In this document: positions 1 to 6,683 of the stretch, one piece after another
How positions within the stretch are numbered: the stretch's first letter is position 1
Layout of the letters: each line of letters opens with the position of its first letter
Assembly: GCA_046758085.1 (NCBI GenBank)
Contig: JBHHZP010000079.1
Span: 1-16,182 of the forward strand
DNA from: VRUB01 sp046758085
GTDB taxonomy: Bacteria > Pseudomonadota > Gammaproteobacteria > Acidiferrobacterales > SPGG2
Direction of reading: 5' to 3'
Length of the DNA stretch: 16,182 bases
Notes under the pieces: model-generated
What the model saw: only the letters and a program-made list of their open reading frames with translations
What the model was told of the DNA's origin: nothing
Database searches by the model: none
Made by a program: the position numbers and the translations under genes

Positions 1-558
1 GGTAACAACCGCGATCGGGATCAGGCCGCGAAAGTACTTGTTGTCCTCGAGCCTCCAGGCGCTCAGCAGCCACAGGGCGAGCAAGGCCGCGAACGGACCC
101 AGCAGCAACTGGCTGTAGGCGCCCTCGGCGAACGGTTTCTTTAATACCAAAACATCGATCAGTGAATGCGTCAGAATCACGAAGGCGCCCATCACCGTGC
201 CGAGTAGCAGCCACCTGCCCGCCTCCGGATAGCGCCGCAACATCAGGTATATCGGGATAATGAGCAAGAACCGGATCTCGCGCCCCAGAAAACGCGTCTG
301 CAAGTCGGTCCACCCGTTAACCAATGCCGAGATTACGAATACCGCGAAGAACGCGGCGCAAATAGTCAGGAACACGCGTTCTTCCTTCGTCAGCCCCCTG
401 CGTTTCCGGAAAAGCTGCGGCAAGGACAGCAGCGTCAAGACCAAGAACGACCCGCTCAGCCAATGGCGCACACTGATGCCGGCTACGGGAAGCATGAAAA
501 GCATGGCGTAAATGATTTTTGCGTTCCAGCCGCGCGTCGCCGTGCTAGCCGTGATCAT
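1..558 (-). CDS. O-antigen ligase / polymerase-like membrane protein, N-terminal part (runs off the window)
   Basis: The reading frame is open from an ATG at 558 to the window edge, giving 186 codons without a stop. The protein begins MITASTATRGWNAKIIYAML and is strongly hydrophobic. I see about four to five likely membrane segments (for example around IIYAMLFMLPVAGISV, VFLTICAAFFAVFVISALV, FLLIIPIYLML and LLLGPFAALLALWLL), with charged loops between them. This topology and the position directly after waaF fit the WaaL/RfaL O-antigen ligase family, which joins O-polysaccharide to lipid A-core at the periplasmic face of the inner membrane. Its start overlaps the end of waaF by 14 nt, so the two are probably translationally coupled. 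The large periplasmic loop that would separate a ligase from a Wzy polymerase lies outside the window. Membrane protein is certain; the ligase call is an inference from context. Confidence 0.7.
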   Translation of the reverse strand, partial: MITASTATRGWNAKIIYAMLFMLPVAGISVRHWLSGSFLVLTLLSLPQLFRKRRGLTKEERVFLTICAAFFAVFVISALVNGWTDLQTRFLGREIRFLLIIPIYLMLRRYPEAGRWLLLGTVMGAFVILTHSLIDVLVLKKPFAEGAYSQLLLGPFAALLALWLLSAWRLEDNKYFRGLIPIAVVT

Positions 559-1588
559 CGCCGTTCCCTTTGCCTGCGCGCAGGCAGGCATTGTAAACGT
601 CCTTGACCGGAATCTTGTTCAAGCAGTTAAGATGACCCAGCGGGCATTCCCTTTTAAAGCACGGACTGCACGAAAGGCCCAGATAGAAAATGTCCGACTT
701 GGCGGTCAGCGGCGGTGTATACGCAGGCGTAGAGGAACCGAATAGCGCGATAACCCGACCCCCGACAGCGGCCGCGATATGCATCAGGCCGGAATCATTT
801 GTAACCACGACGCTTGCAAGCGAAACCAAATCCACGACATCCTGCAGGCGCGTCTTGCCGCTCAGGTTCGTGGTCACACCCCCGGACAACCCCTCCAGCT
901 CCGCGCAGACATCGGCGTCGTTGTGCGATCCAAGCAACCAGATGCGATAACCCGCCTGCGCCAGCTCATCGGCGAGCTGTGCATAGTACTGCGTGGGCCA
1001 GCGCTTCGCCGGGCCGTACTCCGCGCCGGGCACAAACGCCGCGACCAGGCCGCTCCCCACCAGATCCAGCTCCGCGACCAGGCGTGCGCGGTTTTCCTTG
1101 TCCACGCTAAGCCGCGGGCTCGGAATCTCGGGCGGCGGCAGTGGCGCATCGCGCTCCAGGCCCAGCGCTACGTAGCGCTGAACCACTTGCGGCAATGCCG
1201 CCTTGTCCAGCGCTCGCATATCATTAATAAGGCCATAGCGCATCTCGCCACGGTAGCCGGTGCGACGTGGGATGTGCGCGAGAAAAGGTATCAGCGCAGA
1301 CTTGAATGAACGCGGTATCACTATGGCCCGATCATAGTGCTTGTGGCGCAGTCGCTTGGCGATGCGGTAGCGCCTGGCCATTCGCAACTGTCCATGCCCG
1401 ACGGGAAGCGACACAGCTTGGTGGACCTCGGGCATGCGTGCGAGCAAGGGCACAGACCACTCGGGGGCGAGCACATCTATTTGCGAGCCTGGCGCATTCC
1501 GGTGCAGCATGATAAAAAGGCTCTGCGCCATGACCATGTCGCCAACCCAGGCGGGACCTGCTATCAGGACGCGTTTAGCCTGTCCCAT
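545..1588 (-). CDS. waaF: Lipopolysaccharide heptosyltransferase II
   Basis: This 347-residue protein has the usual length of ADP-heptose:LPS heptosyltransferase II, a GT-B fold glycosyltransferase of family GT9. It adds the second heptose to the inner core of lipopolysaccharide on the cytoplasmic side of the inner membrane. Family signatures are clear: the N-terminal GPAWVGDMVMAQSL stretch (residues 11-24), PRRTGYRGEMRYGLIND (107-123), the VPGAEYGPAKRWP block (186-198), the nucleotide-sugar site TNDSGLMHIAAA (263-274), and the cysteine-rich CSPCFKRECPLGH (307-319), which is typical of WaaF rather than WaaC. The start at 1588 lies only 17 bp from the divergent DUF6165 start, so any promoter must lie inside that gene or transcription must read through it from the ilvE side. 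The downstream ligase-like gene overlaps its stop. Known pseudomonad clusters run glnE-ilvE-waaF, in agreement with this neighbourhood. Confidence 0.93.
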   Translation of the reverse strand: MGQAKRVLIAGPAWVGDMVMAQSLFIMLHRNAPGSQIDVLAPEWSVPLLARMPEVHQAVSLPVGHGQLRMARRYRIAKRLRHKHYDRAIVIPRSFKSALIPFLAHIPRRTGYRGEMRYGLINDMRALDKAALPQVVQRYVALGLERDAPLPPPEIPSPRLSVDKENRARLVAELDLVGSGLVAAFVPGAEYGPAKRWPTQYYAQLADELAQAGYRIWLLGSHNDADVCAELEGLSGGVTTNLSGKTRLQDVVDLVSLASVVVTNDSGLMHIAAAVGGRVIALFGSSTPAYTPPLTAKSDIFYLGLSCSPCFKRECPLGHLNCLNKIPVKDVYNACLRAGKGNGDDHG

Positions 1589-1605
1589 TTTCTCGAGGTC
1601 TAAGC

Positions 1606-1995
1606 ATGAATATGACGGTGGAAGTTTCTATTGGTGAGTTCCTGGACAAATTGACAATCCTGCGGATCAAATCAGAACGTATCAAGGATCCGGAAAAACT
1701 GAAAAACATCAACAACGAGCTGAAAATAATCGAGCGCGCCTGGGATAGCTCGCCGTTCGCCGATGCCGATATAGCGGCATCACTCTCGCAGCTGAAAGCG
1801 ATCAACGAGACGCTCTGGGACATCGAGGATCGCATCCGCACAAAGGAGGCGCAGCAGAAGTTCGATGACGAATTTATCAAGCTGGCAAGATCGGTCTACT
1901 TAAACAACGATGAGCGTGCCGATGTAAAACGGGAGCTCAACCTGATGTTAGGGTCCGAGCTGCTGGAAGAAAAATCATACGCGGACTACCGTTAG
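1606..1995 (+). CDS. DUF6165 family protein (function unknown)
   Basis: This is a 129-residue soluble protein beginning MNMTVEVSIGEFLDKLTILR. It is mostly helical, rich in Lys, Glu and Leu, and contains LWDIEDRIRTKEAQQKFDDEF, which I recognise as typical of the DUF6165 family. Members are often found beside polysaccharide or LPS glycosyltransferase genes; no biochemical role is established to my knowledge. GAGG at 1595-1598, 7 nt upstream, supports the ATG at 1606 over the one at 1612. It is the only plus-strand gene in an otherwise minus-strand block and divides zinc-finger/ilvE/glnE from waaF. Its base composition is visibly richer in A than its neighbours (many AAA, AAC and AAT codons), which may indicate later acquisition. 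A role in LPS or surface-glycan assembly is only a guess from location. Confidence 0.85.
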   Translation: MNMTVEVSIGEFLDKLTILRIKSERIKDPEKLKNINNELKIIERAWDSSPFADADIAASLSQLKAINETLWDIEDRIRTKEAQQKFDDEFIKLARSVYLNNDERADVKRELNLMLGSELLEEKSYADYR

Positions 1996-2094
1996 AAGAG
2001 CCAATCTAAAGCACGCGCGCTCTGATCGCCATAGCTAGGAAAGGATGCCAAGAAATTCTTCGGCAATCCGTTAGCTCCGCCTAGACGAACGTGC

Positions 2095-2307
2095 TTATCG
2101 CTTGAGCGTGTAAACAGTGCCACAGTACGGACAACGCTCCTCGCCACTCTCCTCTATAGGCAGGTATACCCTCGGATGGTAGTTCCACAAACTCGTCCCC
2201 GCCAGCGGGCAATGCAATGGCAGATCTTCTGTTGTCACCACGTAGTGCTGCTCGGTGATCACAGTCGGTTTTTCGCTCATTGATGTCTGATCCCGATGCG
2301 CAGTCAT
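2095..2307 (-). CDS. Small CHCC-type zinc-finger protein
   Basis: This protein of 70 residues (61 if translation starts at the internal ATG at 2280, beginning MSEKPTVITEQHYV) carries a zf-CHCC domain: Cys33, His44, Cys59 and Cys62 in LHCPLAGTSLW, NYHPRVYLPIE and ERCPYCGTVYTL. The C-x10-H-x14-C-x2-C pattern is the expected zinc-binding set and links the protein to the bacterial family related to mitochondrial complex I NDUFS6. In proteobacteria these genes often sit just after ilvE, as here: the ilvE stop is 9 nt before the ATG at 2307, or 36 nt before the one at 2280. Neither start has a strong Shine-Dalgarno sequence. The bacterial role is not known to me. It is probably transcribed with ilvE. 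Confidence 0.85.
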   Translation of the reverse strand: MTAHRDQTSMSEKPTVITEQHYVVTTEDLPLHCPLAGTSLWNYHPRVYLPIEESGEERCPYCGTVYTLKR

Positions 2308-2316
2308 TGGTGAGGC

Positions 2317-3237
2317 TTACACGTGGGTGAGCCACTCTGGGTGCTCAGTGCGCCTGCCGTGCACCTGGTCGAAGTAGAGCATTTGCATCCTTTCTGTGAC
2401 CGGCCCCCGCTTCCCGTTGCCTATCGTACGTCCGTCGAGCTCACGTATCGGCGTAACCTCGGCTGCGGTACCAGTGAAAAACGCCTCGTCCGCAACATAG
2501 ACTTCGTCACGAGTAATGCGCCGCTCCTGCACGGTGCTGCCGCTCTCAGCGGCAAGCTGAAAAATGGTATCGCGCGTAATGCCGCTCAGCGCAGAGGTGA
2601 GGTCAGGCGTGTAAATGGTGCCGTTACGCACGATAAAGATGTTCTCGCCGCTGCCTTCCATCACGTAGCCTTCCACATCCAGTAACAGCGCCTCATCGAA
2701 GCCGCATGACTGCGCTTCGTGCAGGGCTAGTATGGAGTTGATGTAATGACCGGTAGCCTTGGCGCGGCACATGGCGACGTTGACGTGGTGGCGCGTAAAA
2801 GACGAGGTCTTCACACGAATGCCTTTCTCCATGTTTTCTTCGCCAAGATACGAGCCCCAGAACCACGCCGCCACGGTCACATGCACCGTCAGGTTGTCCG
2901 CGCGCAGCCCCATTCCTTCCGATCCCAGAAAACAGAGCGGACGTATGTAGGCGCTTTCAAGACTGTTTTCACGGACCGTGGCCACTATGGCGCCATTAAT
3001 CACGTCCTTCTCGTAGGGAATGCGCATACCGAGAATGTGCGCGGAGCTAAACAATCGGTCTGTGTGCTCGCGTAACCGGAAGATTGCTGCACCCTTGTCC
3101 GCCTTGTAGGCGCGCACGCCCTCGAACACGCCCATTCCGTAATGGAGCGAGTGGGTCAATACGTGGGTCGTGGCTTCGCGCCAGGGCACAAACTTCCCGT
3201 CGTACCAGATCACCCCGTCACGATCGGCATAAGACAT
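2317..3237 (-). CDS. ilvE: Branched-chain amino acid aminotransferase
   Basis: This 306-residue class IV PLP-dependent aminotransferase catalyses the last step of leucine, isoleucine and valine synthesis, transferring an amino group from glutamate to the branched 2-oxo acid in the cytoplasm. The N-terminus (ADRDGVIWYDGKFVPWREA) and HYGMGVFEGVRAYK (32-45) are typical of IlvE. The PLP-binding lysine is Lys160 in MCRAKATGHYINSIL, and EGSGENIFIV (194-203) is the cofactor phosphate/substrate loop. It ends 65 bp beyond the glnE stop and runs straight into the zinc-finger gene, so the three minus-strand genes probably share transcripts. A possible promoter of its own lies in the glnE-ilvE gap. The start is preceded by a purine-rich AGAGAGAG run acting as a weak ribosome site. 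Length and motifs are complete. Confidence 0.95.
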   Translation of the reverse strand: MSYADRDGVIWYDGKFVPWREATTHVLTHSLHYGMGVFEGVRAYKADKGAAIFRLREHTDRLFSSAHILGMRIPYEKDVINGAIVATVRENSLESAYIRPLCFLGSEGMGLRADNLTVHVTVAAWFWGSYLGEENMEKGIRVKTSSFTRHHVNVAMCRAKATGHYINSILALHEAQSCGFDEALLLDVEGYVMEGSGENIFIVRNGTIYTPDLTSALSGITRDTIFQLAAESGSTVQERRITRDEVYVADEAFFTGTAAEVTPIRELDGRTIGNGKRGPVTERMQMLYFDQVHGRRTEHPEWLTHV

Positions 3238-3272
3238 CTCTCTCTATTTCCGTATCAAATTATGTTAATTAA

Positions 3273-3300
3273 CGAATAAACCGCAGCTTTCCAGTGGCAA
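3273..3300 (-). promoter_or_regulatory. Possible sigma70 promoter for ilvE
   Basis: In the AT-rich 65-bp gap between the glnE stop and the ilvE start, the minus strand reads TTGCCA (3295-3300), a 16-nt spacer, then TATTCG (3273-3278). The -35 is close to consensus and the -10 weak. It would give a leader of about 30 nt. This is a hexamer match by eye and may be chance; the gap is nevertheless the most AT-rich stretch nearby. Confidence 0.3.
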
Positions 3301-3302
3301 TT

Positions 3303-6245
3303 CTAGTCGGAGCCCGAAGACTGCTCAAACACCTGCCCCCACACACGCACGACCGCATCGGCCAATCCCGCAAGCTCGCGGCGCCCGACCAATGGGCCGG
3401 CCTCGGTGAGCTTCAAGCGATGCTCCGTGGAGAGGTACTGGCGATAGGCGCTGACCAGCAAATCCGACCATTCCGTGCTCAGCAACCCGGCGTCGGCCAG
3501 CGCTTGCAAAATACCAACGTTATCGGTGTGCTCCGCTAGCTCGGGATGGTCCGCCGCCTGCAACAGGACCCAATATTGGACCATAAATTCAATGTCGACG
3601 ATACCTCCGCGGCCGTGCTTGACATCAAACAAGGCCGCATCGTGATGAGGCTGAGCGGCCAGCATCTTGTTGCGCATTTGTACCACCTCCTGGCGCAAGT
3701 GTGCAGGGTCGCGTCGCGTGCACAGTATCTCGCGCCGTACGCGAGCGAAGGTCTGGCATAGCCTATGCTTGCCGGCGATCGCGCGTGCGCGCACCAGCGC
3801 CTGGTGTTCCCAGGTCCATGCCCGATGGCGCTGGTATTCCCCGAACGCCGCCAGTGAGGTCACGAGCGGGCCCGCGCGCCCGCTCGGGCGCAATCGCATG
3901 TCTACTTCATACAACAGACCGGCCCGGGTCCGCGTGGTGAGGATATGAATCAGCCGCTGGCCGAGGCGCGCGAAAAAGACCTCGTTCGGCACGTGCCGTG
4001 GGCCCGTGGTCGTACCACCTGACTCGCAGGTCTCGAACAAGAAAATCATGTCCAGGTCCGAGCCGTATCCAAGTTCGAGGCTGCCGAGCTTGCCATAACC
4101 GATGATGGCAAAACCGGGCGTGATCAAGGGCCCATCGCCCCGGCACCTTGGCTCGCCATGCTTGGTGACAAGACCCTGGTTGGCGGTTTCGAGGCTCAAT
4201 CTCAACACGACCTCGGCGATACGCGCGAGGTGCAGTCCCACCCGCTCAGGCGCCATGCCCGGACCGACGTCGGCCGCCGCCACCCGCAGCTCATGGCCGT
4301 GCCTGAACTCGCGCAGCACCTCCATCTGCAGCTCGAGGTCGTCCGGTTCCACATTGAGCAACCGCTGCCTGAGCTCCTGTTCGAGCTCCTCCGAGCTCGG
4401 GGGTGCGTACAACCTTACGGGATCGAGCAACTCGTCGAGCAAAACCGGATTCTGGCTGATCCAATTTGCGATCCACGGACTGGCCGCGCAAAGCCTGGTC
4501 AGCTGCAATAGGGCCGCAGGGTTCTCGATCAGCAGTACCAGATATGCCGAGCGCCGGCCAATGGCCTCGATCACCTTGATCAGCCGCCCCAAGGTAACGC
4601 TGGGTGTGCCCGTGTCCGTAGCCGCCGCCACGACCAGCGGCACGAGCTGATCCATGCGAGCGCGCCCCTCGCTTGAGAAAGCCGTATATGCCGGCCCGCT
4701 GCGCAAACCGCGCAGCAGCGAAACGACGTTACCGGGCTCATCGAACCCACGCGCCACAAGCAAGCTATGCGCGGTTTCCTCGTCGAGACTATCAGACCAC
4801 AGCCCCGTGAGACCCTCGTCACGGGCGGCCGCAGTTTCACTCTCGGGCGCTGCAAACACCTGGTCGAAGTGTTGCTGCACCTTATCGCTATGATGTCGCA
4901 GGGCGGCCTCAAAGGCCGGCCAATCATCGAAGCCCATGGCAACGGCCAGACGCGCCTGATCGGGCGCTTCGTGTGGCAGCTCGTGAGTCTGCCGGTCAGC
5001 AATCATTTGCAGCCGATTCTCGGTCTTGCGCAGGAAGTGATAGGCAGCTACAAGGTCCACCACCGTCTGTGCACTCAGGTGTCCGCCGCTTTGCAATTGC
5101 TCCAGGACCGGCAGAATACTTCGCTGTTGCAGGCTCGGCTCACGTCCACCGCGGATAAGCTGGAAGGTCTGGCCAATAAACTCGATCTCGCGTATGCCAC
5201 CGGGCCCGAGCTTGATATTGTTTCTCACCCCCTTGCGTTGCAGCTCTCGATTGATCAAGGTCTTCATTTCACGGATTGCCTGCACGGCACCGTAGTCCAG
5301 ATACTTGCGAAAGACGAATGGCCGAAGTCGAGTCAGTAGGCTTTCGCCGGCGATGCGATCGCCAGCCACCACGCGCGCCTTGATCAGGGCGTAGCGTTCC
5401 CACTCCCGTCCATGGATCTGGTAGTACAGCTCCATGGCATCGAACCCGAGCGCCAGCGGTCCACTGTTGCCATTGGGCCGCAGCCGCAGGTCTACGCGAA
5501 AAACGAACCCGTCCGCCGTCGCCTCGCTCAATACATTGATCAGCCGTCGCCCCAGTTGGAGAAAGAACTCGTGATTACTGACCGGGCGCTTGCCTGCAGT
5601 CGAGCCTTGCTCGGGGTAGGCAAAAATGAGATCGACGTCTGACGAAAAGTTGAGCTCGTTCCCGCCGAGCTTGCCCAGGCCAAGCACCACCATCGAGGTC
5701 GGCTCGCCGGTTTGCTCACCGAGGGGGGCGCCGCGCTCGGCGACCTGCGCGCCGTACAGCCACGCGAGTGCGGCGTCGATGCACGCGTCGGCCAGCTCGG
5801 ACATGCTCGCCATCACCTCGGACAGATCTGCCCAGCCGGCGATATCACGCCAGGCGATGCGCAAGGTCTCCCGGTATCGTAGCGCCCGCAGTCGACGTTT
5901 CAGGTCGCTCTCGTCAATCGCCTGCGCCACGAGCGGTCTTGCGCGTAAGGCCAGCGCTCCATCGGCGTACGGCTCGAGTAGATCACCGCTGTCGATCAGC
6001 TCGGCAAGCAGCTGCGGGTAGCGCAAGCAGGTACGGGCGGCGAACTCGCTGCACCCCCACACACGCGGCAGCACGTGCAAGCAATCCTGTCCCGCGCGCG
6101 TGTCCCAGCGCACTTGCTGTTGACGTGCGCCGAACTGCTCCCAGTAGCCGCTTACCTGCATGCGCAGTGGTTCTGGCAGACACGCCAAGCTGCTTGTGAA
6201 GAACGTCTTTGCTGATTTACCCATAACGACAAGAGACCCAGCCAT
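3303..6245 (-). CDS. glnE: Bifunctional glutamine synthetase adenylyltransferase / adenylyl-removing enzyme
   Basis: GlnE adds AMP to a tyrosine of glutamine synthetase when nitrogen is plentiful and removes it when nitrogen is scarce, under PII control. With a start at 6245 the protein is 980 residues, close to the family norm. The open frame extends upstream to 6620, but those extra ~125 residues look like non-coding sequence. ATG 6224 is an equally possible start (973 residues); neither has a good Shine-Dalgarno sequence. Two nucleotidyltransferase cores are intact: GLGKLGGNELNFSSDVDLIF (about 189-208, adenylyl-removing half) and GYGKLGSLELGYGSDLDMIF (about 716-735, adenylyltransferase half), each with its Asp-x-Asp metal pair. 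Other GlnE blocks include KLGPGGIREIEFIGQTFQLI and HGRGGIVDIEFMVQYW. It is divergent from glnA, the gene for its substrate, and followed by ilvE. Confidence 0.95.
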   Translation of the reverse strand: MAGSLVVMGKSAKTFFTSSLACLPEPLRMQVSGYWEQFGARQQQVRWDTRAGQDCLHVLPRVWGCSEFAARTCLRYPQLLAELIDSGDLLEPYADGALALRARPLVAQAIDESDLKRRLRALRYRETLRIAWRDIAGWADLSEVMASMSELADACIDAALAWLYGAQVAERGAPLGEQTGEPTSMVVLGLGKLGGNELNFSSDVDLIFAYPEQGSTAGKRPVSNHEFFLQLGRRLINVLSEATADGFVFRVDLRLRPNGNSGPLALGFDAMELYYQIHGREWERYALIKARVVAGDRIAGESLLTRLRPFVFRKYLDYGAVQAIREMKTLINRELQRKGVRNNIKLGPGGIREIEFIGQTFQLIRGGREPSLQQRSILPVLEQLQSGGHLSAQTVVDLVAAYHFLRKTENRLQMIADRQTHELPHEAPDQARLAVAMGFDDWPAFEAALRHHSDKVQQHFDQVFAAPESETAAARDEGLTGLWSDSLDEETAHSLLVARGFDEPGNVVSLLRGLRSGPAYTAFSSEGRARMDQLVPLVVAAATDTGTPSVTLGRLIKVIEAIGRRSAYLVLLIENPAALLQLTRLCAASPWIANWISQNPVLLDELLDPVRLYAPPSSEELEQELRQRLLNVEPDDLELQMEVLREFRHGHELRVAAADVGPGMAPERVGLHLARIAEVVLRLSLETANQGLVTKHGEPRCRGDGPLITPGFAIIGYGKLGSLELGYGSDLDMIFLFETCESGGTTTGPRHVPNEVFFARLGQRLIHILTTRTRAGLLYEVDMRLRPSGRAGPLVTSLAAFGEYQRHRAWTWEHQALVRARAIAGKHRLCQTFARVRREILCTRRDPAHLRQEVVQMRNKMLAAQPHHDAALFDVKHGRGGIVDIEFMVQYWVLLQAADHPELAEHTDNVGILQALADAGLLSTEWSDLLVSAYRQYLSTEHRLKLTEAGPLVGRRELAGLADAVVRVWGQVFEQSSGSD

Positions 6246-6306
6246 GCGAACGCCGCCGATCGTCCGCGGGCGGCCACCCGGTAAAATGTTGGGTTGCCGG
6301 TCAGGA

Positions 6307-6334
6307 ATATTACATGCTCGCCGCGTCGTGGCCA
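6307..6334 (-). promoter_or_regulatory. Possible sigma70 promoter for glnE
   Basis: On the minus strand, TGGCCA (6329-6334; four of six matches to TTGACA), a 16-nt spacer and TAATAT (6307-6312) form a plausible promoter about 50-60 nt upstream of the chosen glnE start. A TG pair directly upstream of the -10 may help. Evidence is hexamer similarity only. Confidence 0.33.
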
Positions 6335-6366
6335 GGCAAAGCCTGTGCGGAACATCGCAGGGGTAC

Positions 6367-6408
6367 CACAGACCTGCCGCTCGGCGCCCGGAGCTAGGCA
6401 AGTCTGTG
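6367..6408. repeat. Long imperfect inverted repeat in the glnE-glnA spacer
   Basis: CACAGACCTGCC at 6367-6378 pairs with GGCAAGTCTGTG at 6397-6408 with one mismatch in 12 bp. Inside, GCTC (6379-6382) can pair with GAGC (6391-6394), extending the stem. It has no T-tract on either side, so it does not look like an intrinsic terminator. It could be a protein-binding dyad or a transcribed structure; function unknown. Confidence 0.6.
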
Positions 6409-6410
6409 CG

Positions 6411-6430
6411 CCGGGCACTTGGCGTGCCGG
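6411..6430. repeat. Short inverted repeat next to the long dyad
   Basis: CCGGGCAC (6411-6418) and GTGCCGG (6424-6430) form an inverted repeat around a 5-nt centre, with one bulged G. The GCAC...GTGC core recalls an NtrC site, but the spacing between half-sites is 5 rather than the usual 7. A smaller dyad, CAGGC-AAA-GCCTG, lies at 6333-6345. Confidence 0.4.
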
Positions 6431-6494
6431 CCCAGGCCTGCTCCGACAGAGCTAGGCTCATGGGTTTAGGCGCTGGCTTTTGCTCGCAGCAAGG

Positions 6495-6500
6495 TATAAT
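6495..6500 (+). promoter_or_regulatory. Probable -10 box for glnA
   Basis: A perfect TATAAT sits at 6495-6500, about 185 bp upstream of the glnA start. No good -35 is present 16-18 nt upstream (GCTGGC or CTGGCT), and there is no TGn extension, so transcription may need an activator. The predicted leader is about 175 nt. Confidence 0.4.
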
Positions 6501-6683
6501 CAGCGCCGTGCCGGGCGGCGACGGGCTGAGCAGCGGGCCACTGAGACACTGGCAAGGCTCGCAACCCGACAACCGTCGAGGCGGACAGGCGCGGCCTAAA
6601 TCGCTTTTGTCTGAATTCACCCGCGCTGCACACCAACAGAGAGGAAGTACACGTTCTGGGCTTCATCAATTGGGGGGTACTCC

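Larger units (their letters stand above)
6246..6683. other. glnE-glnA divergent intergenic region (438 bp)
   Basis: I see no convincing gene in this spacer. It holds a candidate glnE promoter (6307-6334, minus), three closely spaced inverted repeats between 6333 and 6430, a perfect TATAAT at 6495-6500 for glnA, and a leader of about 175 nt before the glnA ATG. I looked for a sigma54 promoter (GG and GC dinucleotides 12 nt apart in the usual context) and for canonical NtrC sites and found neither in acceptable form. Open frames crossing the region on both strands have no recognisable protein similarity. Confidence 0.6.

Noticed and set aside
6414..6490. Sigma54 promoter for glnA
   Set aside because: Candidate GG...GC pairs (for example TGGCTTTTGCTCGC) have the wrong spacing; none fits the -24/-12 pattern.
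6246..6620. N-terminal extension of GlnE of about 125 residues
   Set aside because: The extra part is Cys-, Pro- and Arg-rich with no GlnE similarity and overlaps the promoter and dyad region; starting at 6245 or 6224 gives normal family length.
6500..6683. Glutamine riboswitch (glnA RNA motif) in the glnA leader
   Set aside because: GGAAGTA and CGTTC occur near 6644-6656, but in the reverse order to the cyanobacterial motif and without its stems.
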